A DNA stretch of 60,357 nucleotides from Halobacteriales archaeon QS_4_66_20 (GCA_003021015.1 PXRK01000040.1:1-60357), one strand, 5' to 3'. Shown: positions 26,101 to 34,885, counted from the stretch's first letter. The notes: generated by a model not told the origin, from the letters alone. Translations and numbers: made by a program.

Positions 26101-26107
26101 TTTTATG
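26101..26107 (+). promoter_or_regulatory. TATA box of the HTH gene
   Basis: TTTTATG lies 32-38 nt before the ATG at 26139, giving a predicted start of transcription near 26130 and almost no leader. Confidence 0.5.
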
Positions 26108-26138
26108 CGATCGGGAGCCAACTTCCGGGAAGCCACCC

Positions 26139-26600
26139 ATGTCACGACTGTTGCCCACGGGGACGGACAGCTCGGTCGACAGGAGCGGGGACCCGTCAGT
26201 TCTGTACGTCGACAGCGACCAGACGCAGAACGTGATCTCGACGCTCTCCTCGGACACGGCCTACGAGATTTTCAGGCGGCTCGACGAGCAGCCCTTGACT
26301 CCCTCGGAGGTCGCCGACCGCCTGGACATCTCGGTCCAGAACGCGAGCTACCACCTCGAGAACCTCCAGGAGGCGAACCTCGTCGAGGTGATCGACACCT
26401 GTTACTCGGAGAAAGGCCGCGAGATGGACATCTACGCCCTCACGAGCGATCCGAAGGTGTTGATCCTGGGCAGCGAGAGCGACCAGGCGAGCGTCCAGCG
26501 GGCGTTCGGCCAGCTCGCGGGCGCCGTCGGCATCTCCGCAGTGTTCATCGCCGCCTCGCAGTCACTCGCCGGGGTCCTCGAGGCGCTGTTCGGTTCGTAG
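26139..26600 (+). CDS. ArsR-type winged-helix regulator with C-terminal hydrophobic segment
   Basis: A 153-aa protein starting at ATG 26139 (MSRLLPTGTDSSVDRSG); a longer frame from 26085 overlaps the operator and TATA box and is unlikely. The winged helix spans about residues 30-105 (TAYEIFRRLDEQPLTPSEVA, RLDISVQNASYHLENLQEAN, YSEKGREMDIYAL). The C-terminus has a hydrophobic stretch (LAGAVGISAVFIAASQSLAG) suggesting membrane association. It lies directly downstream of the acyl-CoA carboxylase operon, with two palindromes in between, so autoregulation and control of the catabolic genes are plausible. Inference from context only. Confidence 0.8.
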   Translation: MSRLLPTGTDSSVDRSGDPSVLYVDSDQTQNVISTLSSDTAYEIFRRLDEQPLTPSEVADRLDISVQNASYHLENLQEANLVEVIDTCYSEKGREMDIYALTSDPKVLILGSESDQASVQRAFGQLAGAVGISAVFIAASQSLAGVLEALFGS

Positions 26601-26629
26601 GACCGGCCCGACCGCTCCCGTGGGCCCTT

Positions 26630-27484
26630 CTAGGCGTCGAAGACGCCGCTCACGTACTGGTGGACGAACACGCCCGAGTACAGCGCAGTGACGCACATGT
26701 CGAAGGCGAACCGGACCCCACCCGCAAAGGAGAGGCCAAAGGAACGGAGCACGACGGTCGTCTCGCCGTAGCGAAACGTGAGGGCGATCGGGCTCTCGGG
26801 GTCGGCAAGGCGGGTGTCGAGCAGGATGCCGACGCCCAGCAGGAGCGCGAACCCGGAGACGACCAGGATCACCTTGCGCCGGTGGACGGTCGTGAGTCGC
26901 CAGCTCGTCCGGAGCGCGCCGACCGGGCTATACCCGCCGACGAAACATGCCTCCGGAACGAACCAGAACTTCAACAACAGGTATAGAACGGTCGCTGCGA
27001 CGACGAACAGAACGACCACCTCGGTCGTGAACGTGCCGACGCCCGCCGCCTGGAGTGCGGCCCGTGTCGGCTGGGAGAGTACCCGGGCGACGAACAGCCC
27101 GCTCGACGCGAGCAGGGCAACCACCAGCACTGCGGCCCCCGCGAAGGCAGGGAACCGCCCGAGAACCGTCAGGAGGGTCGGGCCCGCAGAGGGGTTCCGG
27201 TCAGCCAGCGTCTCGCGCCCGAGGACGCCGATGTACCCCCGCGCGAGGAACACGCCGGCGACCCCGAGTATCGCACCTGCCAGCTCGAACTCCGTGGGAC
27301 CGACCAGTACGAGTAGCTGGACGAATCCGACGCCCAGCAGGAGCGCGAGGATCGAGGGCCGGTCGGCGACGAGCCGGCCGCTCCAGCGGAGCGAATCCGT
27401 CACCGATCGTTGCAGCACTGTTCCGTCGACCGCCTGACAGCGGACGCAGCCACACCCGTCGATGTCGGCTCGCAGCTTAACCAT
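26630..27484 (-). CDS. Polytopic membrane protein of unknown function
   Basis: A 284-aa protein from ATG 27482-27484 (MVKLRADIDGCGCVRCQAVD). It has about six hydrophobic segments (near residues 45-63, 67-90, 105-128, 150-172, 200-222 and 255-275). The N-terminus carries CGCVRC, a possible metal site. It resembles haloarchaeal DUF7847-type membrane proteins only in general topology. Convergent with the HTH gene, with 29 bp between them. Confidence 0.7.
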   Translation of the reverse strand: MVKLRADIDGCGCVRCQAVDGTVLQRSVTDSLRWSGRLVADRPSILALLLGVGFVQLLVLVGPTEFELAGAILGVAGVFLARGYIGVLGRETLADRNPSAGPTLLTVLGRFPAFAGAAVLVVALLASSGLFVARVLSQPTRAALQAAGVGTFTTEVVVLFVVAATVLYLLLKFWFVPEACFVGGYSPVGALRTSWRLTTVHRRKVILVVSGFALLLGVGILLDTRLADPESPIALTFRYGETTVVLRSFGLSFAGGVRFAFDMCVTALYSGVFVHQYVSGVFDA

Positions 27485-27621
27485 CAGTCGAGCTGCCCGT
27501 CGTCCCCGCGCGTGTGACGCGGCTGACAGCGGTCCGTGGTCGGCAGGCCACGCCGCTCGCACACCCAGCGCCCACACCCGTACGCAGTGCTTGCAGTCCT
27601 GTCATGCTGGTCGCTTTGTGG

Positions 27622-28842
27622 CTATGGCCTCGCGGGCCCGACCCAGATGGTCCCGGAGGGGCGAGCGTCCCCGCTGGTGCTAGATTCACAGCCGATCGAG
27701 TCAGCGATGCTCGCGAGGGCGTCGACGTCGTGGACTCCACTCACGCGGTAGGAGAGCGCGTTGCAGTCCCAGGCGAGGCTCACGCGGTCGTCGACTGAAA
27801 GCAGCGTTGCGTTGACGTCCCCGATCTCCGTGTTGACAATCCGGTCACCGTCCCCTTTGGTCGTGCCTTCCGATGCGTGGACCGTGATCGTGCTGCCGTC
27901 GGTCGTGTACGTCAGCATCACGCCCTGGTGCTCGTCGAATGTCTGGACCATTGCCCGCTCGAGTTCGTACTCCGAGGGCAGTGCCGGCCTCGGGAACGAG
28001 AATCCAGCGGCGTCCGTCGCGGCCTCGAACGTGGGGTAGTTGTGCGTCTCCGGCAGCGACCTGCCGGTCACCTCGGCGCGCTCAGGCGGGTCGAACTCGA
28101 ACGCCTCCTCCGCGTCGATTTCGGCCCCGACTGTGAGTTCGTGGTACGTGCGGATGTTCGACGCGACGACGTTGCCGTTCTGGTCGGTCCACTCGATCCG
28201 CTGTTTGACCGGGTAGGCCGTCTCGGTGTCGATCCAAAGCGTCTCCTGTGTCACGAACCACCGCTCCTCACTGGCCTCCTCCAGTTCGAACTCGTAGGCC
28301 TCGCTCCCTGCCTGGACGTCGAGCGACAGCGCCAGTTCCGGGTCCTCCGGCGGTTCCAGTTCGACGACGTGTGTACTCCGATTCTCGACGGTATCGGTCC
28401 CGACGTACGTCGCCTGGTACTGTTCGAGCAGGGTACGGGTCAGCCCCTGAAACGAGTGCGTGGTCCCGCCGATCACCTGATCGGACTGTTTACGGACAGC
28501 CCGTTGTTCGTCCTGGAAGTACTGCCACGTCGTCGACCCATTGATCACCGTCAGGTCGCTCCGTTCGTCATTCTCGATCGATTTGAGCACCTTGATTCTG
28601 GACCGGGTCGGCGACTGCCGCGTCACCGCGACCGTCGCCATCTCGAACTGATCGTCGCGCTGGAAGACCTCCGTCCGAACCCCTTCGATCGACTTCGTGT
28701 CGGTCGACTCGACGGCATCCCGGACCAGCTCTTTGGGGTCCGGCTCGTCGGCGGCCGGACTCCCGCCGAGCCCCATCGAGGCGGTAAACAGCACTCCCGA
28801 CAGCAGGAGTACACCGACAAACTGCAGGCGCTCGGACGCCAT
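27622..28842 (-). CDS. LolA-like exported protein
   Basis: A 406-aa protein with a signal peptide (FVGVLLLSGVLFTASMGLGG). Residues about 35-260 have the alternating beta pattern of LolA/DUF2092-type proteins (ARTRSRIKVL-like strands, SYLTVINGSTTWQYF-like strand, TLWIDTETAYPVKQRIEW). A C-terminal domain (about 275-400) contains YPTFEAATDAAGFSFPRPAL and a beta sheet. Such proteins are thought to carry or sense lipids at the outer face of the membrane. It is transcribed alone toward the membrane protein gene. Confidence 0.7.
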   Translation of the reverse strand: MASERLQFVGVLLLSGVLFTASMGLGGSPAADEPDPKELVRDAVESTDTKSIEGVRTEVFQRDDQFEMATVAVTRQSPTRSRIKVLKSIENDERSDLTVINGSTTWQYFQDEQRAVRKQSDQVIGGTTHSFQGLTRTLLEQYQATYVGTDTVENRSTHVVELEPPEDPELALSLDVQAGSEAYEFELEEASEERWFVTQETLWIDTETAYPVKQRIEWTDQNGNVVASNIRTYHELTVGAEIDAEEAFEFDPPERAEVTGRSLPETHNYPTFEAATDAAGFSFPRPALPSEYELERAMVQTFDEHQGVMLTYTTDGSTITVHASEGTTKGDGDRIVNTEIGDVNATLLSVDDRVSLAWDCNALSYRVSGVHDVDALASIADSIGCESSTSGDARPSGTIWVGPARP

Positions 28843-28909
28843 GTTTTCGTGTTAGCCAATCTCATACATAAAATGTTGTGATGGGATGACGGCGGCGACG
28901 CTACATCCC

Positions 28910-28922
28910 TAAAGAATCACTA
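28910..28922. mobile_element. Solo MITE terminus, family F
   Basis: AATCACTA immediately precedes TCA (28923-28925), which is the rdgB stop codon on the minus strand. The same terminus occurs at 54704, 52943 and 32775. Only the end is recognisable. Confidence 0.35.
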
Positions 28923-29570
28923 TCAGACGCGGAGATGCAACCACTCGGCGAACTTCGCCAGCGCGCGGCCGCGGTGGGAGATAGTGTTCTTCTCGGCGGT
29001 GCTCATCTCCGCGAACGTCTGCCCGTCGAACTCGAAGACCGGATCGTAGCCGAACCCACCCTCGCCGCGGGGTTCGACGATCGTCCCGGGGACGACGCCC
29101 TCGAAGATCCGGACCGGCAGCTGCTCGTCGTCGGCGACCTGTTCGTCGGTCGTCGCGCTCGCGCGCTCCGTGGCGTCGATGTCGTCACCGCGGCGGTCGG
29201 TGTCGACCGGCTCCGGCGTCGCCTCGAACGGGTCGCCGTCGCAGTAGGCGATCACGCCGCGAAACGCGGCGCTGCGGTCGTCCTCGTCGGCGACGAGGTT
29301 CCAGACCCGCTCGATCCCTAGCGTGTCCTCGACGTACGACGAGTACGGGCCGGGGAACCCGTCGAGCGCGTCGATCGTCAGCCCACTGTCGTCGACGATC
29401 ACCGGGCCGCCGACGTGGCGGTACGCCGTGCGTGCGCCGTGGGCCGCGACCGTCGCGAGGTCGTCGGCCTGGCGCTCGGGATAGTCGAAGGCGACCTGCT
29501 CGACCGGGTCGTCGAGGTACTCCTGGGCCTCCGTGACTTTCCCGGCGTTCGTGGTGACGAACGTGACCAT
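28923..29570 (-). CDS. rdgB: Non-canonical purine NTP pyrophosphatase (XTP/dITP diphosphatase)
   Basis: A 215-aa Ham1/RdgB family enzyme that hydrolyses XTP, ITP and dITP to monophosphates, cleaning the nucleotide pool. Diagnostic blocks: VTTNAGKVTEAQEYL at the N-terminus (substrate loop), VDDSGLTIDALDGFPGPYSS, GEGGFGYDPVFEFDG and the C-terminal ISHRGRALAKFAEWL. The usual length is about 185-190; the excess is an acidic loop at about residues 123-150 (DTDRRGDDIDATERASATTD). The stop codon is the flanking trinucleotide of a family F MITE terminus. Confidence 0.92.
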   Translation of the reverse strand: MVTFVTTNAGKVTEAQEYLDDPVEQVAFDYPERQADDLATVAAHGARTAYRHVGGPVIVDDSGLTIDALDGFPGPYSSYVEDTLGIERVWNLVADEDDRSAAFRGVIAYCDGDPFEATPEPVDTDRRGDDIDATERASATTDEQVADDEQLPVRIFEGVVPGTIVEPRGEGGFGYDPVFEFDGQTFAEMSTAEKNTISHRGRALAKFAEWLHLRV

Positions 29571-29711
29571 GTGGGCGCTGGGCGTGGCCGGCGAAAATAC
29601 CCATCGGTTCCACTCTGCGGGCAGGGCGTCCGGTTCGAGCGGGCGGACCCTGACGACGAGTGGACGCGCGCCGGCAGCTGACAGGCGAACGCAGGCGAGG
29701 CAGGGGACGGA

Positions 29712-29987
29712 TCAGTCGACGACGACTTCGACGGGTTCGTCCTTGGCCGCCGCCTCCTCGTCGCCGTCGCCGCTGGAGCGCTGCTGGTACAGGAGAGCGC
29801 CGGCGACGGCGATGACGACCCAGGACCGCCAGTTCGCGAGGTTCAGCGTGTAGCCGATCCCGAACTCCTTCTTGACGAGCATCCCCTCGCCGGGCTGCCA
29901 GTAGCCCGAAAGGAGGTGACGGAGCGACGGTTTCTCGAAGTTGTACGGGACGCCGAACAGTTCGCCAGATGACGGTTTCTCGACCAT
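29712..29987 (-). CDS. Small DUF5808-like membrane protein
   Basis: A 91-aa protein from ATG 29985-29987 (MVEKPSSGELFGVPYNFEKP). The N-terminal half, FGVPYNFEKPSLRHLLSGYW then GYTLNLANWRSW, matches the compact motif I remember as DUF5808. One membrane helix (about 57-72, WVVIAVAGALLYQ) and an acidic tail follow. The longer frame to 30152 runs through a MITE and is rejected. Function unknown. Confidence 0.75.
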   Translation of the reverse strand: MVEKPSSGELFGVPYNFEKPSLRHLLSGYWQPGEGMLVKKEFGIGYTLNLANWRSWVVIAVAGALLYQQRSSGDGDEEAAAKDEPVEVVVD

Positions 29988-30054
29988 ACCTGGGGATACG
30001 CCCGCGGCTGTTAAGATGGTTTCCCTCGCGGCGAGGGTCCCCTCATCCGACTCA

Positions 30055-30163
30055 TACGGTCGTGCGTGACTTTGTACCGCTATGGAATCGCGTGTTGGGC
30101 GTTTCAGCCCGGTAAACGCCCGATATGACGAGGTCGTCCCGAAACTAGTCACGAACGACTGTA
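30055..30163. mobile_element. MITE family C, copy C1
   Basis: A 109-bp element with ends TACGGTCGTGCGTGACT and AGTCACGAACGACTGTA, flanked by TCA at 30052-30054 and 30164-30166. The right TCA is the stop codon (TGA) of the DUF2298 gene on the minus strand. Its interior matches C2 (42182-42290), e.g. AACGCCCGATATGACGAGG. Confidence 0.9.
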
Positions 30164-32680
30164 TCAGGCCCGCTCGTCCGGATCGAGCGCCGACCCATCG
30201 ACGGCGTAGATCGTCACGGCCCCGTTCTCGAACGCGACAGAGATGCCCTCGTAGGAACCGAACTTCCGGATCCTATCCTCGAACCGGTCGCGTTCCCCCT
30301 GGCCGACGTATATATACTCGACGTCGTGCGCGCGGAGCGTGCGCGTCGCGTTCGCCCAGGGGCCGACGTACACGTTCTCGACTGCGCTCGCCCGCCGGTC
30401 GTAGGCGGCCTCGCCGCGGTAGCCGGCCTGGTGGTTCCAGCCCGCGACGGTGACGGCGCCGGAGAACACCGAGGCGGCGTTCTGCCAGCGGTAGTTGGAA
30501 CGCGAGGGCGCCTCGACGATGGTGGGCTGGCCCTGCTCGTCGAGCCAGTAGATCGCCGCCATCTGGTCGCCCTTCCAGCGGTCGTGGGGCCCGAGGCCGT
30601 CGATCGACCCCTCGCTGTTGACGTGCAGGTACCGGTCCAGTTCACCGCCGACGTTGCCGTTGACCGCCAGTGCGGCAAAGGGGAGGCTTGCGAGGACGAC
30701 GCCACTCACCAGCACCAGCGCCAGGACCGCCGGCCCCGCCGTCCGGATCCGCGGAGCGAGTCGCTCCAGCCGGGACCGGGCGCTGCCGACGACAGGGCTC
30801 CCCTCGCGGGCCGCCCCCGGCTCACGGAGGCGCTCGGCGGCGTCGCTCACGAGCAGTGCCGCCGCTGCGCCGCCGGCCGCGCCCGCGAGCGTCCAGCCCT
30901 GGACGGCCACCTTCAGCGTCGTGTTCCACCGGATCCGGTCGGGCGGCCACACCTTCGCGTGGACGAGTTCAAGCGCGAGCAGGAGTCCGAGCCCGCCGAC
31001 GAGCAGCACGGCCTCGAACCCGAGCCGGTCGGTCCGGACGAGCCACCACGCGACCAGCAGCAGCGGGCCGACGGCCGCGAGCACCGCCGGCACGGCCGGG
31101 TTATCGACCGCCAGCGGGACGACGACCAGCGCGAGGACAGCGGCGGCGAGCGCGAGTCGGTTCCGCCGCCTCTCCGGGACGCCCGCCCCGACGCTCCTGG
31201 AGAGCAACAGCGCGACGAACAGGACGAGTAGCCCGCCGTAGACGGCGAGAAACGGCCCCAGGTCGCTCTGTGGGGGGAACAGGCCGACGCCCTCGTTGGT
31301 CGGGACGCCGCCGAGCAGGAACGGCGACGCGACGAGGACGCCGATCAGCCCGACTGGAACCGCAAGCATTGCGGCGAGGACGAGCCGCCACGCTTCGTCG
31401 GCGAGCCGGTTGGCGGCGTCGCCGCTGCCGATCACCAGCCGGGTGCCGCCGGGGAGCAGCGTCGCCGGGTGTGAGCCGGCGGCGGCCATCGCCAGCCACG
31501 CCAGGCCGACCGCGGTCGGCAGCGACCAGGTGTTCATGAAGCCAAAGAGGCCGGCGACGAGGCCGAGGCCGCCGAACAGGAGGCCGCGCCGCCGCCAGTG
31601 CTCGCTCGCCGGCGTGTGGTAGTAGCTCAGCGCGACGGCCGCCGACAGCAGGACGTACCCCGTCGAGAGGCCGTGGCCGTGGAGGTCGGCCTTGACGAAG
31701 GAGTACAGCGGAAACTCGTAGAGCCCGCCCTCGATGACGTAGCGGGCGTTCCACCAGAACCACTCGCTTGCCGTCCCCTGCGTGTTGACGGCCTCCTGGA
31801 ACGTGTTCCCCCTGTCGGCGACGAGCGCGCCGAACAGCGCGTCGCTGCTCCACTCCCGAACGCCTGCGGGGAAGAACTCGTAGGCGAGGCGAAGAAACGC
31901 TGTCAGCGATCCGGCGAGAGCAACGAATAGCGCGCCGAAGGCGCCGCCGAGGTGGTATACAGCCAGACGTGATTCAGTCGAGCCATGCCGTCCCGAATCC
32001 CGTTGTTCGGGCCAGGACACAGCCGATGGACTGTCCTGGCACTGTACAGAGTCACGCCTGGCTGTATAGGAGCGGTCGCGAGCCGCGAGGACCGATCCGA
32101 CCAGCCCGTAGGCGGTCACGAACAGCACGCCATAGAACGTCGACAGCGCCAGGAAGTAGCCGTACCGGAGCTCGACCCCCGACAAAAGCGACAGGGAGGC
32201 AACCTGGAGCTGGGTGCCGTAGTAGTAGCGGATCGGCTCGCCGGCCCACCAGAAGTCCTCCGGCGGGAGCGCGCCGGCGTCGGTCAGCGCGTTCGACAGC
32301 CCGTAGTGGAGGAACTGCTCGCCGCCGGCCGGCGTGATTGCGGCGTTGAACGCCGAGTACAGCAGGTAGAACGCGAAGCCGAGCAGGAAGACCCCGCCGC
32401 CGGCGGCGACGGCCCGCCAGTCCGGTTCCGCACCGTAGTAGAGCGCGACGCCGGCACAGGCGGCGACGACGAGGACACCGGCGACGACGGTGTGGCGGCC
32501 GTAGGTCACCTGCCCGAGCCAGAACGTGACGACGGCGAGCACGACCAGCGCGACCGGGAGCGAAAACGCCCCACCGCGGCGCGGCAACGGCCGGAAGACC
32601 GCGGCTGCGATCGGCGCACCCAGCGCCGTGAGGAGGGCGAGGACTATCGACCACTGGAGGACGGGGACCCACTCCATCAT
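30164..32680 (-). CDS. DUF2298 (YYY) multispanning membrane protein with in-frame MITE
   Basis: An 838-aa protein starting at ATG 32678-32680 (MMEWVPVLQWSIVLALLTAL). About 12-14 membrane segments are interspersed with the DUF2298 signature: FWWAGEPIRYYYGTQL (the YYY motif), ELRYGYFLALSTFYG, and TASEWFWWNARYVI then EFPLYSFVKADLHGH. The C-terminal region (from about 700) is extracytoplasmic, DRYLHVNSEGSIDGLGPHDR. The family is thought to be glycosyltransferase-related; the reaction is unknown. Residues about 205-241 are encoded by a complete MITE (31958-32066) between AARDRS and HLGGAFGAL; the net insertion of 111 bp keeps the frame. The stop codon coincides with the target duplication of MITE C1. 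Confidence 0.85.
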   Translation of the reverse strand: MMEWVPVLQWSIVLALLTALGAPIAAAVFRPLPRRGGAFSLPVALVVLAVVTFWLGQVTYGRHTVVAGVLVVAACAGVALYYGAEPDWRAVAAGGGVFLLGFAFYLLYSAFNAAITPAGGEQFLHYGLSNALTDAGALPPEDFWWAGEPIRYYYGTQLQVASLSLLSGVELRYGYFLALSTFYGVLFVTAYGLVGSVLAARDRSYTARRDSVQCQDSPSAVSWPEQRDSGRHGSTESRLAVYHLGGAFGALFVALAGSLTAFLRLAYEFFPAGVREWSSDALFGALVADRGNTFQEAVNTQGTASEWFWWNARYVIEGGLYEFPLYSFVKADLHGHGLSTGYVLLSAAVALSYYHTPASEHWRRRGLLFGGLGLVAGLFGFMNTWSLPTAVGLAWLAMAAAGSHPATLLPGGTRLVIGSGDAANRLADEAWRLVLAAMLAVPVGLIGVLVASPFLLGGVPTNEGVGLFPPQSDLGPFLAVYGGLLVLFVALLLSRSVGAGVPERRRNRLALAAAVLALVVVPLAVDNPAVPAVLAAVGPLLLVAWWLVRTDRLGFEAVLLVGGLGLLLALELVHAKVWPPDRIRWNTTLKVAVQGWTLAGAAGGAAAALLVSDAAERLREPGAAREGSPVVGSARSRLERLAPRIRTAGPAVLALVLVSGVVLASLPFAALAVNGNVGGELDRYLHVNSEGSIDGLGPHDRWKGDQMAAIYWLDEQGQPTIVEAPSRSNYRWQNAASVFSGAVTVAGWNHQAGYRGEAAYDRRASAVENVYVGPWANATRTLRAHDVEYIYVGQGERDRFEDRIRKFGSYEGISVAFENGAVTIYAVDGSALDPDERA
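31958..32066. mobile_element. MITE family E, copy E2, inside the DUF2298 gene
   Basis: A 109-bp element with ends TACAGCCAGACGTGA and TCACGCCTGGCTGTA, flanked by TA (31956-31957 and 32067-32068). Removing the element and one TA restores TCC TAC CAC (Ser-Tyr-His), so the original frame continues. On the coding strand it has no stop codon and adds 37 residues beginning YTARRDSVQCQDS. Confidence 0.9.
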
Positions 32681-32769
32681 CGGAGACGGGTTTCCCGGCG
32701 AATAAGTGTCTTCTGACCTGACACTCCGGGTCGACCGCACGCAGTACCGCGGTCGATCCCGGAACGACT

Positions 32770-32783
32770 CACAATAATCACTC
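32770..32783. mobile_element. Solo MITE terminus, family F-like
   Basis: CACAATAATCACTC precedes TCA 32784-32786, the stop codon of Kae1-Bud32 on the minus strand. It differs by one base from the other F termini (AATCACTA). Confidence 0.3.
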
Positions 32784-34532
32784 TCACTGGTACCGACCGC
32801 GGCCCTCGATCTCGCGCAACTGGTCGAGCACCGCGCCGTCCCCGACCGTCCGGTAGGCGTCCTCGGCGGACCGCTGGAGGCGATCGGCGTCGTCGTCGGT
32901 CCCCGCGAGGCTCCGGGCGAGCACGTGGAGGTCCATCGCGTGGTCCTCCGGGTCCGTCGTGTAGTAGCCAAGGCCGAAGTCGATCAGGAAGACCCGGTCG
33001 CCGTCGCCGGACCCGTCCGTCCGATCGACCCGGACGTTCCGCGTCGTCGGATCGCCGTGAACGACGCTGGCGTCGTGGAGGCGCGCGAGGTGGCGCGCGA
33101 CTGCGCGGACCCGGCCCGCGGTCAGCGCCTCGCGGAGGTCACAGTCGCCGACGCGCTGGAACACCAGCGTCGTCTCCCCGAGGTCGACGTCGCGGATCAC
33201 GGGCGTCGGGACACCCACACCACGGGCCTCGCTGGTCAGGCGCGCCTCCTGGCGGGTGCGCCCGCGGCGCAGGCGCGCGTCGAGCGTCGGATGGCGGTAC
33301 TCCCGGGGCAGTCGACGCTTGACCACTCGATCCGGTTTGATGGTGACGGTCGCCTCCGCCCCCTGGACGGCGTCGCCGTCGACCGGCTGGCCGACCGCCT
33401 TCTCACTACCGCGCCAGGTGACAGGCGCCTCGTCGGCACTGCGCCAGGTGACGGGCACCTCGTCGGGCCGGAACTCCGAGTCGATGCCCGACTGCTCGAC
33501 CGGGAGGGTGTCGCCAGCGGCGTGCATCTTCGCGCCCAGCACGGCGATCATGCCGGCGTTGTCCCGCAGGAAGCGATCCTCGGGGGCGAAAAAGTCGGCG
33601 CCGCGCTGCTCGCACATCGAGGCGAGCATCGACTGGAGGCGGTCGTTCTGTCCGACGCCGCCGCCGAGCACGAGCTCGTCGCTGCCGGTCAGCGACAGCG
33701 CGCGCTCCGAGACCTCCGCGAGCATCGCGAACACGTTCTCCTGGAGGCCACGGCAGACGTTCTCGACGGGTTCGCCGCCGCCGGACCGCTGGTCCGACGA
33801 GGCCCCGCTCGCGGGACCGCCGTCGTAGGCTTGCTTGGCCGCGCTCGTGATCCCGGAAAACGAGAAGTCCATCCCCTTGATGACGTACGGCAGGTCGACG
33901 TACTCGCCGTCCTTGGCGGCCGCCTCGACCTTCGGGCCGCCGGGGTGTGACCACCCGACGTGGCGGGTGAACTTGTCGATGGCGTTGCCAACGCCGGTGT
34001 CCATCGTCTCGCCCAGCACGCGGTACCGGCCGTTGCGGTAGCCCAGGATGTGGGCGTTCGCGCCGCTGGCGTTCAGGCAGACCGGGGAGGAAAAGCCCGA
34101 CCGATGGCGGCCGATCTCCAGATGGGCGACCATGTGATTGACACCGACCAGCGGCACGTCCAGTCGCTGGGCCAGTGCGCGTGCGCTCGTCCCCGCGAGA
34201 CGCAGGCAGGGGCCCAGGCCCGGTCCGCGAGAGAACGCGACGGCATCAACAGGCGCAGCCTGTTGGCCCGACGAGCTTCGCTCGTCGACGTCGACCGGCT
34301 GGTCGCGCTCTGTCCCCTGGCGAGCGCGCTCCAGCATCCGCTCGACTACAGCCGGGAGGTGGTCGGCCATGTGCTCTGCGGCTTCTCGCGGGTGGATGCC
34401 GCCGCTGTCGGGCTGGTAGGCCGCCGTCTCGATGTCGACGGTGTCGCTCGCCGCGTCGTAGAGGGCGCTGCTTGCGGCCCAGGCGGTGCCCTCGATGCCG
34501 AGCACGCGGACGTCACGGGTGTCCGTTCCCAT
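32784..34532 (-). CDS. Kae1-Bud32 fusion (tRNA t6A synthase and KEOPS kinase)
   Basis: A 582-aa bifunctional KEOPS component. Residues 1-360 are Kae1/TsaD: VLGIEGTAWAASSALYD, VAFSRGPGLGPCLR, VNHMVAHLEIGRH with the two metal-binding histidines, and KFTRHVGWSHPGGPKVE. Residues about 400-582 are the Bud32 kinase: ASVVHGDPTTRNVRVD catalytic loop and VFLIDFGLGYYTTDPEDHAM. It transfers the threonylcarbamoyl group to A37 of ANN-decoding tRNAs. Three extra segments interrupt the family pattern: residues about 82-95 and 245-258 are encoded by perfect palindromes, and the linker holds a tandem repeat (EVPVTWRSADEAPVTWRGSE). A MITE C fragment lies upstream. Confidence 0.93.
   Translation of the reverse strand: MGTDTRDVRVLGIEGTAWAASSALYDAASDTVDIETAAYQPDSGGIHPREAAEHMADHLPAVVERMLERARQGTERDQPVDVDERSSSGQQAAPVDAVAFSRGPGLGPCLRLAGTSARALAQRLDVPLVGVNHMVAHLEIGRHRSGFSSPVCLNASGANAHILGYRNGRYRVLGETMDTGVGNAIDKFTRHVGWSHPGGPKVEAAAKDGEYVDLPYVIKGMDFSFSGITSAAKQAYDGGPASGASSDQRSGGGEPVENVCRGLQENVFAMLAEVSERALSLTGSDELVLGGGVGQNDRLQSMLASMCEQRGADFFAPEDRFLRDNAGMIAVLGAKMHAAGDTLPVEQSGIDSEFRPDEVPVTWRSADEAPVTWRGSEKAVGQPVDGDAVQGAEATVTIKPDRVVKRRLPREYRHPTLDARLRRGRTRQEARLTSEARGVGVPTPVIRDVDLGETTLVFQRVGDCDLREALTAGRVRAVARHLARLHDASVVHGDPTTRNVRVDRTDGSGDGDRVFLIDFGLGYYTTDPEDHAMDLHVLARSLAGTDDDADRLQRSAEDAYRTVGDGAVLDQLREIEGRGRYQ
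33413..33466 (-). repeat. Tandem duplication in the Kae1-Bud32 linker
   Basis: Two adjacent copies of a unit containing GCGCCAGGTGAC and CCTCGTCGG encode PVTWRSADEA and PVTWRGSEKA. The in-frame duplication lengthens the linker between the Kae1 and Bud32 domains. Confidence 0.6.
33782..33796. repeat. Palindromic loop insertion in Kae1 (1)
   Basis: CGGACC-GCT-GGTCCG encodes part of a Gly/Ser-rich extra loop (GPASGASSDQRSGGGEP) in Kae1. Confidence 0.55.
34247..34287. repeat. Palindromic loop insertion in Kae1 (2), double hairpin
   Basis: Two adjacent perfect hairpins: CAACAGGC-GCA-GCCTGTTG (34247-34265) and CGACGAGC-TTC-GCTCGTCG (34269-34287). They encode the extra residues DERSSSGQQAAP just before the conserved VDAVAFSRGPG block. 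Confidence 0.65.
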
Positions 34533-34572
34533 CGGGTTGGCGTCAGTGGGGCACGGAAAAGACTACTTCGAT

Positions 34573-34603
34573 CCGTAGCGGTATCGAATCACGAACGATC
34601 GTA
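34573..34603. mobile_element. MITE family C fragment, copy C4
   Basis: CCGTAGCGGTATCGAATC, then ACGAACGATCGTA, ends at TCA (34604-34606). It matches the reverse complement of the first 31 bp of C2 with two changes. The remaining 353-bp gap (34533-34885) between Kae1-Bud32 and the PQQ protein shows no gene; it must hold divergent promoters. Confidence 0.75.
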
Positions 34604-34885
34604 TCAAACCATACCACTGTCGGATGCCGACGGTTCCACCGCAGTTCGCAATATTGCTCGGCTATCCGGAGCGTAATCAGATACTACTCCCCGCCTCTGT
34701 CGTCGTCGCGAGCTAAATGCAGGAGTATAACCGCTCTACTGCGACTGTACGTGGCCACTCATTGTCCCATCAGTCGTGACACCGGAGGTGATTGTTCCGC
34801 GTAATGTGAGATTTATCGCCGACGAATCAGCGCGGTCGCACGACAGGCATCGCATACCTAACTGGTGGTAGCTTCGATAACGACC

